A stretch of DNA of 64,000 nt from Odiellus spinosus (GCA_963920705.1 OY987228.1:14677187-14741186); one strand, 5' to 3'. Counted from the stretch's first letter, positions 12,837 to 27,189 are shown. Program-made: numbers and translations. Notes: generated by a model not told the origin, from the letters alone.

Positions 12837-15800
12837 TTTAGGAATGAGATGAGGATGAGTGCAGGCCGCATCCTCTCGGCATCCTAGCTAGCGGGCGCAT
12901 CTCCTTATTTGTCCCGCTTTCTCTCATTTTAAGGGTAAACAGTTTTACATATTGTTAAAACAGGAGTCTTCGGCGGTGTGTAAAAGCCCATTTACTTTCC
13001 TCCTTCCCCTTTGTACGGTTCATACCTTCCTTTTCTCCCTCTCCCTCCACCCCCCGCAGCGCCTAGGGTTCTAGATCGAATGTAAAACTAAAGCTGCCAA
13101 TCTTGGTTCCAAGTTTCCAACACACAGTGGAGGGAGGTTACCAGAATTTTAGTAAAGCGAAACGCGTGCGATTCTCGATTGGAAAAGCGCTAGGCAAGCC
13201 CACAGCCTCCAGGCTGATTCCCGGGATAATTTACATGCAAAATGGACTCAACTATTAGGATCGAGGTGGGTAGGGGGTAACAACAACGCCAAACGCTATT
13301 TCGATGTTACGAGAAAACGCCGAAAGCCCCCTTTGGGAGCGCGCGAACCGGGAGAAAGCTTGCAATGTATTGAAAAGACAAAAAAGCTGTACTTTATAAA
13401 GCGGTGATTTCACGAGTATTTTTGAACTATAGCTTGTACGGAAACCTATTGATATTATATGCTTTTTTAAATACTGGTACAATTTATTAATGTGTTAGAG
13501 TTAATATTAAAAATGGAATAAAAGTTAATTTGATATACATTTTATTCTAGGGAGGGAGAGAAAAACGTTTCCATAGAAAATCGACAACACGATTTCAAAT
13601 TTTGAAATGTAAATATTCCAAAAATATAAATCTAATATACAACACAATTACCAATAATTTTCAGTACATCAATCCGTGATGTGATTAATGAATATGGTAA
13701 CTTACAATTACATAAATGTGACCATGAAAACGCGCCTTACAACTCAGAGTATGAAGGGAGATGCAATTCAAGCGTTATATATTTCCCTCAGGAATATTAG
13801 GATTGTTGAGCGCAGGCTCTCTCTCTCTCTGTAACATCAGTATATAGCTCCGACTACATTTCCGACTCATTAGACGACCTACGAGCTCTGACACCGAATT
13901 TCAAAGTAGCGGATTAGCCACTGATATATTCCGACTGCGAGGGGATATCGTAAGACGAAACCGATTGTTGGTTTTGTTCCCTTCACAGTTTGTGTTACAA
14001 AAAACGGGGAGAAACCTTTTTTTAGAGTGATGCCGCTCTTGTAATACACTCTGGTTTTGGGAACACGAACTAGTTCTACTTATCCGGGGTGTTGAATGAC
14101 GGATTATAGAACAAAACGGCCCCTCGCGCCTTCGTTAATCCACAAATTGAAACGCGACACCGATGCATAAATAGAGTTTTAGCTGTGGAGTATAGTCGGA
14201 AACAGTGACAAATCCCGCGCTTAAAGTATTATCAAAAGCGGCTTGAAGGATAGACGTTCAAACTGTTGTAATCAACCTCTTTAAACTCACCGCGCGTTAG
14301 AATTTAGAACTATAACAAAAACTTTTCCCCCCGCTCAATAATTAGGCTTAGATAAAAATAGGCCTAACCTCTAGATTTGTTTGAAAAATCGTGGTTGTGT
14401 TATTCGAAACTTACGCCTCAAAACTTTCATATTCAAATTGCTTTTTACCCAGTCTCGAGTTTCAAGATGAGATGTTTTAATTGTTTCCCCAACTAAGCGT
14501 AAATATTTTGTAAATATACCATCATACCGTTTATTATTGAGTAGAAAATGGGCCTAAAACTAAGCTTAATACAAAGGAGGGGTTTGGCTACGTTTTAGTA
14601 GCTCACCATCTTTCCAGATACGTAACTTCGTTTTCGGCAAGTTCGGATCAAAGGAGAAGTAAGCCCCCTTAGGGCCCTCTCAACTCTGATACTCGGAGTA
14701 TATATCTACAACTAACAAGTAAGAGTAACGTATCAACCACGCAGTCAGTGGAGCGAAATTTTCGCCCTCTGGCAAAAATATGAAAACTAGCTAGAGAAAC
14801 TCGTCCGCTATAGAGCGCGCTCGAGAGAGAGAGAAAGAGATGAGATGATATTAAGAGAAATACGCTGTTGTACATAAGGTTCCGAAAAGGGAGAGAATCA
14901 AGCCCACAGCTAGCCTGCCTCCTTCGTTTATTACAAGGGCCTATTATTTCCCAGTGGATTTGGGCCAAAGTTATCCATCGCCTTTGTACACAAGTTGTAA
15001 ACAATTTCGCGGAAATATATCTCGAGCCTTCAAGGATTATAAAGTTAGTTTTCAGCCGCCCGCTTAAAGAAGAATTATAAACATCTTTCATCCACTAAAA
15101 GAGGGTTAAAACGTAGTTAATTTAACGAGGTAGTTAGGACCCGATAGATGTTACTCGCAATTTCCATTTGTAGGTAAAATGGAGATGAAAACTAATTTTT
15201 TAAATCATATATCTTTGATAATATAATTTCCAACGCGAAAAATTAATAATTTCAATTTGGTGTTAATTTATTTTCTGCTAAAAATAATACCACTAATGAT
15301 GTAAAATATGTTCAAGAAGCGTTGGCGTACTAGGAAAACCTGAGGCGGATTGATACACAATCTTAAACCTCAGAGAAAGAAGGGAGTCTGTAAGAACTCC
15401 TCTAGATTTTAATTAAACAATAAATTATATATTTTTTTTCTATTGGCTACTAAATGGCTTAACAAGGCTTTGCAAGTGGCAGTAATGCTTAAAAACGAGT
15501 GTCCTATGTAGAATTAAAATTATTTGGTTTTTAGAGTTTAATTTTAAAGAAAGATTTTTTTCTTGTGATTTAGATTGGAATTTCTAGTGATAACTTTAGG
15601 GATAGAAAATGTATCTCTCACGTATATAAAAAAGCCCACACACGTCTGTTATTTTCGTGATAAATACTAAACACAAACTACTAAACGCCTTTTCTAAGCT
15701 GTCACACGCCACGGTCATCAAAATCTAGCTATTTTCCCACTTAGAGAAAAAAAAACCCGAGAAAAAAACTGCGCACACGGATTTGTATAAAAGAAAACAA

Positions 15801-16049
15801 GAGATTTGGAAGGGAAATTTCACGATCACAACCCACAGACAATCCGGACTCTTTCCCTAACCTTCTACTCCATAAGCGTCGATCTTGTCTCGAATTTTAT
15901 TTTCGCTCCAAAATAGAGCTTTAGCTATTGTTCGACGACGTTGGTTTTCCGGGCGAACGCCTCCTCGTAACGATCGAGAGAAGCGATTTTGGGGGAAACC
16001 TGACTCTCGGGCTTCTTTCAAGCGTCACTCAAGGCTCCTCCGAGGAAAA

Positions 16050-16078
16050 GAGACACAGAGAGAGAGAGAGAGAGAGAG
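16050..16078. repeat. (GA)n microsatellite
   Basis: About eleven GA units, which explain the Arg-Glu repeats of the overlapping spurious open frames. Confidence 0.9.
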
Positions 16079-18304
16079 CCCGAGCCCCTTTGCCCTCCAC
16101 GAAATTCGCGATGGGGCCAATTCCAAACCATCCTCTCAAAATAAAAACCCATTTTAGGACCTTCCGCGTCAACCACCAACAGTACTTAAAAGAAAAAGAA
16201 AGGTCCAAATCTGTTGGTTGGAGAAAACTGATCGGGAAACAACATAATTTTAAACTTTAGTTTGTCTATAAGGAATAATATAGATGTGGTTGCGATTAAA
16301 CTTTAATTTGGCTAGAAGCTTCAGCCTGGCCAGTACAATTTTTAGGGTACGGATTTAGACGAGTTTAAACTGGGGTATCTCTACTTCCGGGAGCTCTCCT
16401 ATTGGGCGCCGAGTTATCAAGCAGGCATTGAACAGCCGATAAAAATAGTAAAGACTAAATAATAGACTCAGGGTTTTCATTCTTTGCTGGACGAATATTA
16501 TAACACGCCCTATAGTGAGGAACTGATCTGCCGCAAGTTGAATAGACCCAGTTTGGATTGAGACAGTTAGCGACTTAAGTTTCTACTCCTTTCACTATCT
16601 ATAGCTCTATCCTCTATATCTTTTTCCTTGGAACAAAACACCAATAGCTAATATTTATAGAATCTATTTGCAGTATCACGAAGTAAAAGTAAAATTATTT
16701 AATTTTAAAACAGCGGCGCTGTACAGAGAAGTCATTCTCGTTCGGAAAATTCTTTGTAATATGAAAGGGTGTTGTTGCGGTTACTTTGTGACGAAGTTTA
16801 AAAGTAACGTTTGGAGCGTGACTCTTGGATTATAATTTTAGAAATTAAACCTTTTAATAGGCTTAGTGTTTTTGATTATATAGATTTTATATCGTGCATC
16901 AATGCAGCTAGTCATTGGGGGTATTTTTACAATAAAAGGAAGGGTGAAAATATCCCAAAATATTAGGATTAAAAATAAATAATGAAATTGAATTTAGGTT
17001 CTATGAAAAATTTAAATTTCAACGTCCCTTGGAAATTTAACGTTCAGATTTATTGATTGGATTAGACTACGAGACAAGTTGAGGATCCGGTTTCGCGCAT
17101 GCTCCCGACACTCGCGTTTATTTAAGAAGAAATAGATTTATCTACAAAATGTTTTTTAAAGAATACGTAGGAGAACTTTTTTTTAGCTTCAAAATAAAAA
17201 AAACCTTACTCTTTTAAGAAATAGGCGCGAAAGAAAATGGTCCAAAGACAAGATCTTTTAAGTTGCGTTCGGCCGAAGGACACGAAGGTGTCAGAATTCT
17301 GACGAGCAAAGATTTGACAGACTAAACCGCGCGTGTAAATCTAAAGGGGAGCGCGCAATTTTTCTGAAGTTCTCGGTTATTAAAGATGAGAATGGAGGGA
17401 GGGATGAAGATTGGAGAATCGAATAAAGATAAGGGATCTGTTCGACCTCCCCGTTTTACGAGTTTGCGCCATTGATAGGCTCAACAAACGAGAACTTGCC
17501 CTTCTGACACGCGCTCTCTCAGCGACAAATCCCCCCAAAAATCTCTTATCTATAACTAGGGATCAGAAACTAGATTATTTTTATAAAAGGTGATAGAACC
17601 GGGCCTCCTTCGCGCCTAAAACTATTTTACAGCATGTTCCTAGGTGTACTCGTGTTCAAGATCAGTTTGAAGAAACTGTTTTACTTTTCACGAGGTTTAA
17701 CATTTTGTATTAATCCTCCCCAGTGTTCGATAGTTGGCAAATTGGTCCATTGGTCCATTTTCCTTAAAGGTATATATATATTATACATATGTATAAACGT
17801 TTGAGGCTGTAGATTACAGGTTTCTATATTTTTACATGATTTCCAGTTTATTTACGTTACCGTCTCGCCTTACTGCTTCGAAGTAAATATTTTGCATCAA
17901 GTGAAAAATAAACAACTGCGTTTATAAACTGTTTTGTTACGTTGCAAAACGAAATATTGAATAAGCGCGGTAACAAAGAAATACACCTCCTCAATACCAA
18001 AATTGGAGCAGTAACATGCCCCTATATAAGATTTCTATCTACGCTGGTCCGTGAAAAATTAAAACTAGGTATGTAAACGTTGTTTTAGGTTTACAAATCT
18101 ACTTGGTTAATTTAATAAATTCAAAATTTAACTCACCTCGTAATACTTTATTTCTTTCATTCGTGCTGACAATCCAAGATCGATTTGACTATAGCAAATA
18201 TGACGTATTCTAAATTACAAAGAAACAAAGAATTCTTGAATATAATTATTGCATATTTTAAATCTAAATATTGATGAAATAAACTTCTATAGGGTTTAAA
18301 AATG

Positions 18305-18640
18305 ACATTTCTTAACTTTGATCGACTATTACTGAAGGACATTTAACTTTGGTCGGCAATTACTGTAGGACATTTCTAAATTTTGGTCGACAATTACTGT
18401 AGGACATTTCTTAACTTTGGTTGGCAATTTCTGTAGGACAATTCTTAACTTTGGTCGACAATTACTGTAGGATATTTCTTAACTTTGGTCGGCAATTACT
18501 GTAGGACATTAAATTTTGGTCGACAATTACTGTAGGTCATTTCTTAACTTTGGTCGAGGACATTTCTTAACTTTGGTCGACAATTACTGTATAGGACCTT
18601 AACTTTTTTTCGACAATTACACTAGGTTATTTCTTTACTT
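18305..18640. repeat. Minisatellite, ~34-bp unit, about 10 copies
   Basis: Tandem, imperfect copies of ACATTTCTTAACTTTGGTCG followed by ACAATTACTGTAGG. Several units carry short deletions (for example missing TTCTTA), and the array decays towards 18680. No open frame crosses it. Confidence 0.9.
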
Positions 18641-18680
18641 TGGTTGAAAGAAAACTGTTACAGTATAGGATATTGTTTAA

Positions 18681-21600
18681 ATCTGGTAGTAAATTTACTA
18701 GGTAATCAACTAACTATACAAGCATCAATTTGCTACATGGTGCCCAGATGCAATAAATTAAAAATTGTTAATTTGAATTCACCCCGAGGGAAAGACTGGT
18801 CATTTTAGAATCTTTTTTTTTTTATAATTAAATACGGTTTCAAACCACCATTGATAATTTCATTCTACATAATTATATAAATTGCAAGACTGCAATTTGA
18901 CAACATCTTTTAAAACCCTTTTCTATATAGAAAATTAACCATATAAACCGAAAATATTTCTCAAAAATCCTAAATTGACCCTTTCATATTTCAAATCTCA
19001 TGCACACAAAGAAAAGGTAAGTGTTTGACCCCTTGGAAATATAACATCGTCAAGTCATCTCTCATACTATTATAAAAGTAAATTTCAGATCAAATATTGA
19101 AAATTGACGAAAGTTGCGGAGGATTAATACATAATGTAAAAGTAATAAGAAATAAAAAATAGTTTTATACAGGAATATAATCCTTCAACAAAGAATTATT
19201 CGCCATCGTAACCCTTTCAAACACCCATGTATCAAAAGACTTGAACGTGAAAATGTGAAAACACAAATTATATATAGTCAAGTGAGGGATTTCGTTTGAT
19301 ATTTGGGGTAAAATTGGTATTGTGTCTATCTGATCCCTTACTTCCTGCGAATGTTTTGACGCGAATGGAGAAGCTTTAGGGATTCATAACTGTAGCAAAA
19401 AATGAGATTTATCCGCCAGATTTAGTATATATTTATATAGAAGAATGAAAATAGATCTCTTCATCCGTAAAAATGGTGCGTAATTCGCTTCAACCCAAAA
19501 TGTTAGTAACTTAGAACGCCTTTCAACACTCGGATAAGGCCCAGCTACCTTCATTGTGAGTCTCCATCTTCCCATAAATGGGAAAAAAAGGGGCGCAGGA
19601 TGAATGTATAGATCCTATATAAACCCCCCTTTCATATTCCCCTTTAGACATATTTTGATATACTGTAACGCCCCGTAACCTATAAAGAGAAATCGGCTTC
19701 GCGGGTATACCGAAGGGACAATAATCAAATCCCTCTTTGAAACCCTATAAACGTTAAAGGCCCCGCGTAAAAAGCTTTCAACACCTAAAACTGCGTTTTA
19801 AACTATGATACACTTAGAAATCTATATTTTATAGAGCCTTATATACACGCAATAGTCAAATGTTATTGAATATCGACTCGCTTAAAATAAGATTAGGCTT
19901 AAGCTCGAAATTTCAAGTACCCTTACAAAAACCAAGGAGTAATAAAACACAACATTCTCATAAGAATTAAGTGAAAGGTTTAAATTTAAAAATTAAAGAG
20001 AGTATATAAATCAAACTAACAGCGTTACTTAACTTACATTTTAAAGACATTTTGTTTGAAATATAATGGCAGTAAGTACTCGCTTTAATTAAAATTTTTG
20101 GTGCCTTGAAAACGCCGAAAATTTATGATATTAAAATTTAAACCTACGTTATCAATAGGAAAACATAAACCTATATATTTTTCCCATTTCTTAAAATCTT
20201 TTCTAGCCTGCAGGTGAGTAAAATTTGGAATACGGGTTTTTAATAGAAAGAAAAAAACAACATATTAACCATGGTCTTAATGTTGGCAGATAGAAAATAT
20301 CTCTTTATCGTCTGTCATACTTGGGACTTTTAACGGTACTTGCGGTATCGCCTTATATACTTTCAAAAGGAAAAACCAGAAAGAAAGCTCCGTCAAATCA
20401 GATCGACGGTTACGGCACGCGATCGGCTTTCTAAATATAAGAGTATACAGAATAGCCCCGAAATTGAACAATTTGTAGAAAAGGGACTCTGGCGACATCG
20501 TAAATAAGATCACGGAAAAAGAGAGTGAGATCGAGCGCGTGGAAAAGGGCGAGAAGGGGACAGGAAAGAATCCAAAGATTTTTGAAGACCGTTGTCCGAA
20601 AACGAGACTTCCGGAGGCGATATATAAAGTCGATCGTGACCCGTCCTGAAAAGTTTTTGGGGAAACAGGAGCCGAAGCTTTTATTTTAGCACGAAAATTC
20701 GTGACCGGCCCTCGGGGATCCAGAATTCGGGAGACAAATCGGAAGTTGGAGAACGACAAAAGACATTTCGGCTTTCTGGTCAAGCACTCCGCGACCGCGC
20801 GTATATGTTGTATATATTTGCTTTCTTTTTCGGGAGTGTTCGGTTCCTACAAATGTTTTCGGACTACAAAGAGACCAACAGCACGCGTTCCCTCGGAAAG
20901 AAACGTTTCTCTATACGACGAAAAACTCGCGGTAAGAATTGAAAACTTCTCAAATAACCGAAAGGTGCCTTCACAAAGACACAAGGGTAGAAGCTGAATT
21001 AATTTTCTCGATTTTTTACTTCAAAGCTCTTTTTTTGGAAACATTTTGTGGTTTCTTTGTTAATTTAGCCACATCAGAGAACATTTTAACATTGGTAGCG
21101 TACTACTCCTCGAAGAGCTAACACTGTGGAGGCTAGGGAAGCACGATATGAAGGATGTACATCACTCCATTTAAAGATTTTTGGGAAAAATCGGCAAAAG
21201 TATTTGGGATTTTGTTAAGGGACGCCTTGACTTTTTCTTTATGATGTTTAATGTTGGGAAACGCTCTGCCTCAGCGTTTTCTAATTTTACCAACTTGAAA
21301 TTAAGCCCGGCTTTTAAAGGCACCCCGAGAATGGAATCGTTCACGCGACTTAATGGTTTCCAAAAAAGAAAAAAAAAAAAAAAACTCCTTGAACTCATGG
21401 TGGCAAATACGTCAATGACATGTATATATATGCATATGTATCGAAAAAGGAGGAGAGATTTATGGAAAACAATTTTAAAAGCATTTTTTGGCGCGGCGTA
21501 CTTTTAAAGGCTGATAATGCCAGCCTTTACGTAGGCGGTTTGGTTAAGTAGGTAACCATCAAACAAAAACCTGATATTTATAGTTTTTATATTTTTATTA

Positions 21601-24408
21601 GCAACACCCATAAGGCGCGGATCAAACGTCGCGTCTTTTGACTTTTTCTTCTTTCGTCCACCCACGCAGGCAAAGGTATTCAAATAGATTTAGACACTCA
21701 AACAAATTATCATTTTACACTTTGCGCGTGCTTGCTTCGATGGTTGAAGAGTTTTAAGGTGGAAGAAAACGAAAAGTGCAAGGTTTTCATAAATTGCGGG
21801 CTTCATGGCTCTTTTCTACGGACTTTCATAAATTTAACAACCCAAAATCAACACGAGAGGCTGTTTAAATTATATAGGAATTAACAATTTGCTGCTTGGA
21901 CGTATATGTCATGTTCCAGGTGGAAAACACTATTGTGTTTGTTGTAGACATTGGCTTAACTTGACAGTACAAAGAGTTCGAACTCCTATGAGTGTATTAG
22001 CTAATAACAATTCTTTGAAGCAATCACAATTATGGTTCGACATTACTGTAAATCTCGACGTTCAAGAGAGCTAAGGTTCATATATCATTTAGAAAACAAA
22101 GTTCCAAAATTTTATCAGGTATTAATTGCGAATATTTCTTGATATTTCCAGGTGCACAAAAATGATTTAAGAAACCCTAATAAAAACTACGAAATTAGCT
22201 GATTGCGGTAGTGCTAACTTTCATTAAAGTTTCTTACTGATTTCCCTAATTTATACCAAAATTTTAAGAGTTTCCCTGGTATTTTCCGAATTTTTGGTCA
22301 ACACTCAAATTACCTGATTCTCCAGGTTGGTATAAACCCTGTCAAGATTTCAAATCCCTTCGAATATCTTTAAATCCATTCAAATCTCAAATCAAATCAT
22401 TTCGAATCCGTTAAAATAAATTCAAATTATAATCTTACATCGCTTCGAATCATCTCATAATTTTGGATCAATCACCTAAAAGTAGATTTTCTAACAACTT
22501 TAGCTGTATTTAAAGTTTAAATTATGAACTTTTACATTAATAATGACATTATTATAAATAGTATATCACTTTTTGGAGAATGAAAAATAAAACAAGCTAT
22601 AATTGGATGACCAAACTGAAATTCTGCTGAAATATTTACTCATCAATATAAAAAACTAGATAAAAATCTAGATCTATATAATATTTCAATTTTAAGACCT
22701 CTTCACACGAAATTATATACACGTGTGCACGGGGCTTTAATAGCGGTTATTAAATAATATAAAAAATAATTTTATCTCGAAGTCGCGCGGTTGTTTAAAA
22801 AGCGCTCGTTGTCTTGTTTTTATACGGTTTCGTAAGTTTAACCATTTGAAGAAAAAAGGTGAAAGGTCGAATCCGTCATTCTCCAAATTTGAAGTGTTCG
22901 CTAGCGGGAGGTCCGCGCCGCCATCGCTATTAAGAGAACATAAAAGCGAGGCCTCTCCTCAATTTTGCAGCGACTCGTCCAACAACCACAACTCCCAAAA
23001 AAAAAAGACTACAAACTTGCCGCTCGATCGTCTCGAAACTTTAAAACTTTAAGATTTAAAGTGGGTTAGTTAAAAAGAGGCAAACAGACACGTAGAAACG
23101 GGCTCGATCGAACGTATCGTCAGACAATTTGCGAGCTTATTAACGCCATAAAAGGGGGAAATAGGGAACGGAATAGCTTTAGGCTTTGAAAATACAAGTA
23201 CATAGTGGCTGGTAAAACTCGCTATAGTGTATCAATTTTATACAAGTAGGGGGAGCATTAATAGTTCGATCCTGTCCCAGAATGCATTTACTTTCTAATA
23301 TCCTTCCTTAGGTATATCAATAAAGTTGAGCTCAAATGTGAAAACTATATGGTATAAACAATCTGGTTTTAGTATATTTGATAGTATATTTAAAGGATTT
23401 ATTTTACTACAATTTTTTTTTCTTAGCAAACGCTGATTTCTTTGTATTGTCTGAACTCAATGAACTCACGTTTACAACTAGTTCAATAATCTGTCTCTTC
23501 GCTTTTCAGTTGTTGTCAATTGTTGATTATCCTAGCTAAATGCCACGTTGTAATGCCCAACTAAAGATCAGTTCTGTGTTTATACGTTAATAATACGCCA
23601 ACATTTGCTATTTTCCCATTATCTGAAACTACATGGTGTTAGTCGAAATATGATTTTTGACGCGAATAATTCTTTAGAGGGAAAGTCGCGGCTTATAGCT
23701 TCGCGTTCGTTGAAATCTTGAAATGAAAAAACACATATTTTGAAACGTATTCAAACATAAAAGTAATTTTCCGGCGTGAGGGGTCGGGGGGATTGAGAGG
23801 CGCGCGCGATCGACGTGTCATCTATAAAATGACCCTAGGGGACCCCCAAAAATCAAAGCGAATTAGGAGCGGGAGTAGTTGAAACTCGGCTTAGGGTTTG
23901 AAGCGAAAACGAGGAGGGAGCTTGAGCCCGTAGCCCGGTCGCCTTTCCGGCCACCGTTAGGACCCGTAAGGAGAAGAGGAAACTACGGGGGACAGTATCA
24001 CCGGGGCAACCGTTCGTCTATCCATATCCCCGTGCCTCGGGGATCCGTAACGTAACATCTGGCGTCAATCCTCGCCTCTACAAATTAAATAAACGACAGA
24101 AAAGGCAACACTACAAGTACCTTTTTGTAAAGAGAGACAGATACGGAGAGCTAATAAAAATGAATATACTCGAAACAAATTGCTTTATAAACTACTTAAA
24201 AGAATTTAAACTAGCTACTATGACAAAAAGGGGGTGTGGCTAAAAGCTATGGAATACAAAACCACTGATTTAAACACGCAAGATGCTTGTTCAAAATCTT
24301 ATTTTTAAATTTAATTTCCCCCTATTAATATAAATTTGTTTACTTGTTAAATAATTTTATATTTTAGAATACTCCGAAGAAGTATACACTATTATCTTCA
24401 TTATCCCA
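18681..24408. other. Non-coding, no gene seen
   Basis: AT-rich with G+C-richer patches at 20.5-20.9 and 23.77-24.06 kb. The 168-codon minus frame at 20277-20783 is uninterrupted but has no recognisable domain, and an overlapping plus-strand frame shares the same patch. Words like TTCGAATC recur at 22340-22450. Confidence 0.5.
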
Positions 24409-24825
24409 TTAGAGGGAAAATGCAACCTAACAACAAGAGATTTTTATCGATTCATTATCGTTTAAACAAGCCTAATCCAACAGTTAAATACATACAAGTA
24501 TTAAACTAGAAATAAATCTAAAACTTAGCCGGAAAATAGGCTTATCTGGATTCATAGAGATCTTGAATTTCTTCGCATTGATGGCTCAGGGACCAATCGA
24601 ATATTATTGTGAATCTCATGGAGATCTCGCCTTAACAACGGGTTTTTTTGCTTATTGGTCGATGTGAATCTCATGGAGATCTCGCCTTAACAACGGGTTT
24701 TTTTTGCTTATTGGTCGATGAGTTTTCAAAGCGAAGATAGCCAGGATCTCCATGAATCCAGCTAAACCTATTTTCCGGGTAAATTTTTAATTTATTTCTA
24801 GTTTAATATTTGTTTGTAAATTAAT
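24409..24825. mobile_element. Palindromic MITE, copy C (right end lost, internal duplication)
   Basis: The left terminus starts at 24413 after TTAG (a decayed TTAA). The element is recognisable to about 24825, then the last 80-90 bases of the right arm are missing. A 55-bp segment near its centre occurs twice in tandem (24609-24663 and 24664-24719), differing mainly by one T in a homopolymer. Confidence 0.82.
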
Positions 24826-25048
24826 TATTACTAGTACCAATCCAGAGTACGAGATAGTTTGTACTGTAGTTCAAAATTACCTTCGTTTTCTACATTTATG
24901 AAAATTTTAGTTACTTTTTAGAAAGAGCAACAAAAATCAGCAAAATCCAACTACTTTACTAACTCAAGAATAAGAAATCCCCCATGCACTATGATTTCAC
25001 GCTGGATAAACTTGGGAAGGATACACTGCGTAGAAATGCTATAAATGA

Positions 25049-25068
25049 GGGATTACTTAAGTAATCCC
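25049..25068. other. Perfect 20-bp palindrome
   Basis: GGGATTACTTAAGTAATCCC is a perfect inverted repeat without a loop, a possible dimeric binding site. No gene lies nearby. Confidence 0.8.
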
Positions 25069-25410
25069 ATCAAAACGCGCTGAGGAACCCGGTCAATTGT
25101 TAATAAAAAATAACCGCATCTTTTCGTATATAATAGAGGATTTGAAGCCGCAACATTAAAGCTCTCGAAGATTTCAATGGTTAGGGGGTGCCTAGCGAAG
25201 AATCGGGGAGAGCCCAGTCACAGCTCCCGTTGGGCGATAAAAAGCCCATTAGCGTTTACAAAAGACTCCTGGCGGCACCGTTTGTAAACACCAGGCAAAT
25301 GGTTTCCCCCTAGTAAATACCATGGGCGCGAGAGGTCGCGCGTCGAATCTCGGGGGTCAATCCGGTGAAGAACTTACTCTTCAGTGAACCCTCCGTCAAA
25401 TTTTACATAT

Positions 25411-25422
25411 CCCCCCCCCCCC
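25411..25422. repeat. Poly-C run
   Basis: Twelve consecutive C, with no gene nearby. Confidence 0.9.
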
Positions 25423-27189
25423 TAAAAAATTCATTTTCAAGACGTTAATATAAAAACTTGGGGATGCCCTCTTCAACGTTCATTCTGCGTATATAAATAT
25501 ATATAAAAATTACGGCATGGAAATTTTCCCGCCTTCCAATTCCCAAAAACGGTTACGTTATAGATTCTCGAAAAAAAAAAAAAAAACTTTTGTGAAGGAT
25601 AAAAAAAGTCGGGCACAGTTACATAATGGTCTAAAATGGCCGAATCAATCTTCCCAGGGAAATTTTAGATGCTGTAAAGTAGGCGCTAACTATTGCTCGC
25701 CTCAACTTTATAATCTTTTTTACGAGTGACAACTTTCGGGGAGACATCCTTTTCAGAAACTATTTTACTTTTGTATAACGTCCACCTTGAACGTAAACTT
25801 CCGAAAAGGATGTGAAATTAGATTCCTCTCTTCCCTAATAAAGCTAATTTTAAATATGTTTTAAAACTTCCCGTAAAGTTTGAAAGTTTAGATATGGAAG
25901 AACTTCCGGGTCCGAAATCCTTCAACACTTTAAATTCTGTTTGTCTAAAACGAGGGGACGAACGGTTACCAAATTTTAAAATTTACATATATTACGAATT
26001 GAAAATTTGCAGATATTACTAATCTGTTTTTGGCAGAGATGAATGTAAAATAAGAAACGTTTATTTAATGAACTGTTTCTATTAATATTATTATAAGTTA
26101 TTCACCATAGTCAACGAAATAAAAGAAATTATGAGTGTCCGCGTTTTCGGCAAGTGTCTGAGCTCTTGGGCATAATACTTAAAAGTGAACAGTTCTTCAC
26201 TTCCGCTTAAAACACTTAACTATGCTAATTAACATTTTACTGGTAAGGTTAAGTTTTTTTACTACCTTTGGTATATTCATAACATTTAAAACAAGTAATT
26301 GTCCACTATAGATGATCTATGTTCTAATAGTTACCACATTTAATGGTCTACCATTATGTTAAGATATATCCAAATATTTACATATTAGAGGTGATATTGT
26401 ATGCGACAGAAGCAAAGCACAACACGTAATTAAATTAACCAATTTTAAGGAAATACCGTATAAAAAGACTTGGTGTACACTTGCATCCATAGATTAAAAT
26501 CTGTTCCAGATCCAATGTGATTTGGCGTTTAACTAAGGTTTTATATTTATACCTTTTCTGTCGGAGAACAAATCACAAATAACTCAATCTATCTTGCAAA
26601 AAGTAAGCTTATCGCCTTATCTTGACCTTTGACCAGTTTATTAATTATTATCTTATCTAATTAGATATATTGGTCAAGTGTATAAGCCCTAAACTATTGA
26701 TATAAAAAACTAAATTGAAAAATAACTTCTGTGAAGTATTAAGAAATCATGTGAAGTATCAAGAGATCATTTATGCGCCTAAGAACACTAGAATCATAAG
26801 AATCTAGTAACATCCTTGCATACTTTTTATTTAAAATTCGTCTGCTTTTCGATTTCACACCTATAAAAAAACTAGAGCGCACTGAGGCTAATTTTCTCAG
26901 GTAGCTAGGCCATGTTTATTTACACAAAGTTTCGGATTTTACTGTATCTATTTTTGATTTAGATACAGATAGATTTAGAATATCTTTTCACACTTTCTTA
27001 GTTGCGTAAATGAGTTCTTGGGAATACTATAAAGTAAATCACACTTTGAGGCAGCAGTACTGCCACTACTGCGCCAAGTTATTTGCTTTTTCGATTAATT
27101 ACTCTAATGTTTAAGAAAAAAGGTCATAATTAACTTTAATTTTAAAAAACTCGTGTTCGAGAGAAGTTAGCAAATCCTTTTCATTATAT

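Larger units (their letters stand above)
12334..18304. other. Non-coding, microsatellites and repeat scraps
   Basis: Contains two GA-type microsatellites, fragments of the dispersed TAATCCGCC repeat (15.35 and 17.7 kb) and CpG-richer patches around 13.0-13.4 and 14.6-15.1 kb. The 140-codon minus frame at 14669-15091 has no domain and overlaps an opposite frame, so I do not call it. Confidence 0.5.

Noticed and set aside
14669-15091. 140-codon minus-strand open frame and overlapping plus-strand frame
   Set aside because: No domain, basic and serine-rich composition typical of chance frames, mutual overlap in a G+C-richer patch, and no splice context.
20277-20997. 168-codon minus frame overlapping a 98-codon plus frame
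   Set aside because: The frame is long but translates to an Ser/Phe/Arg-rich sequence without domain or membrane pattern. The overlap with an opposite frame suggests local lack of stops from composition.
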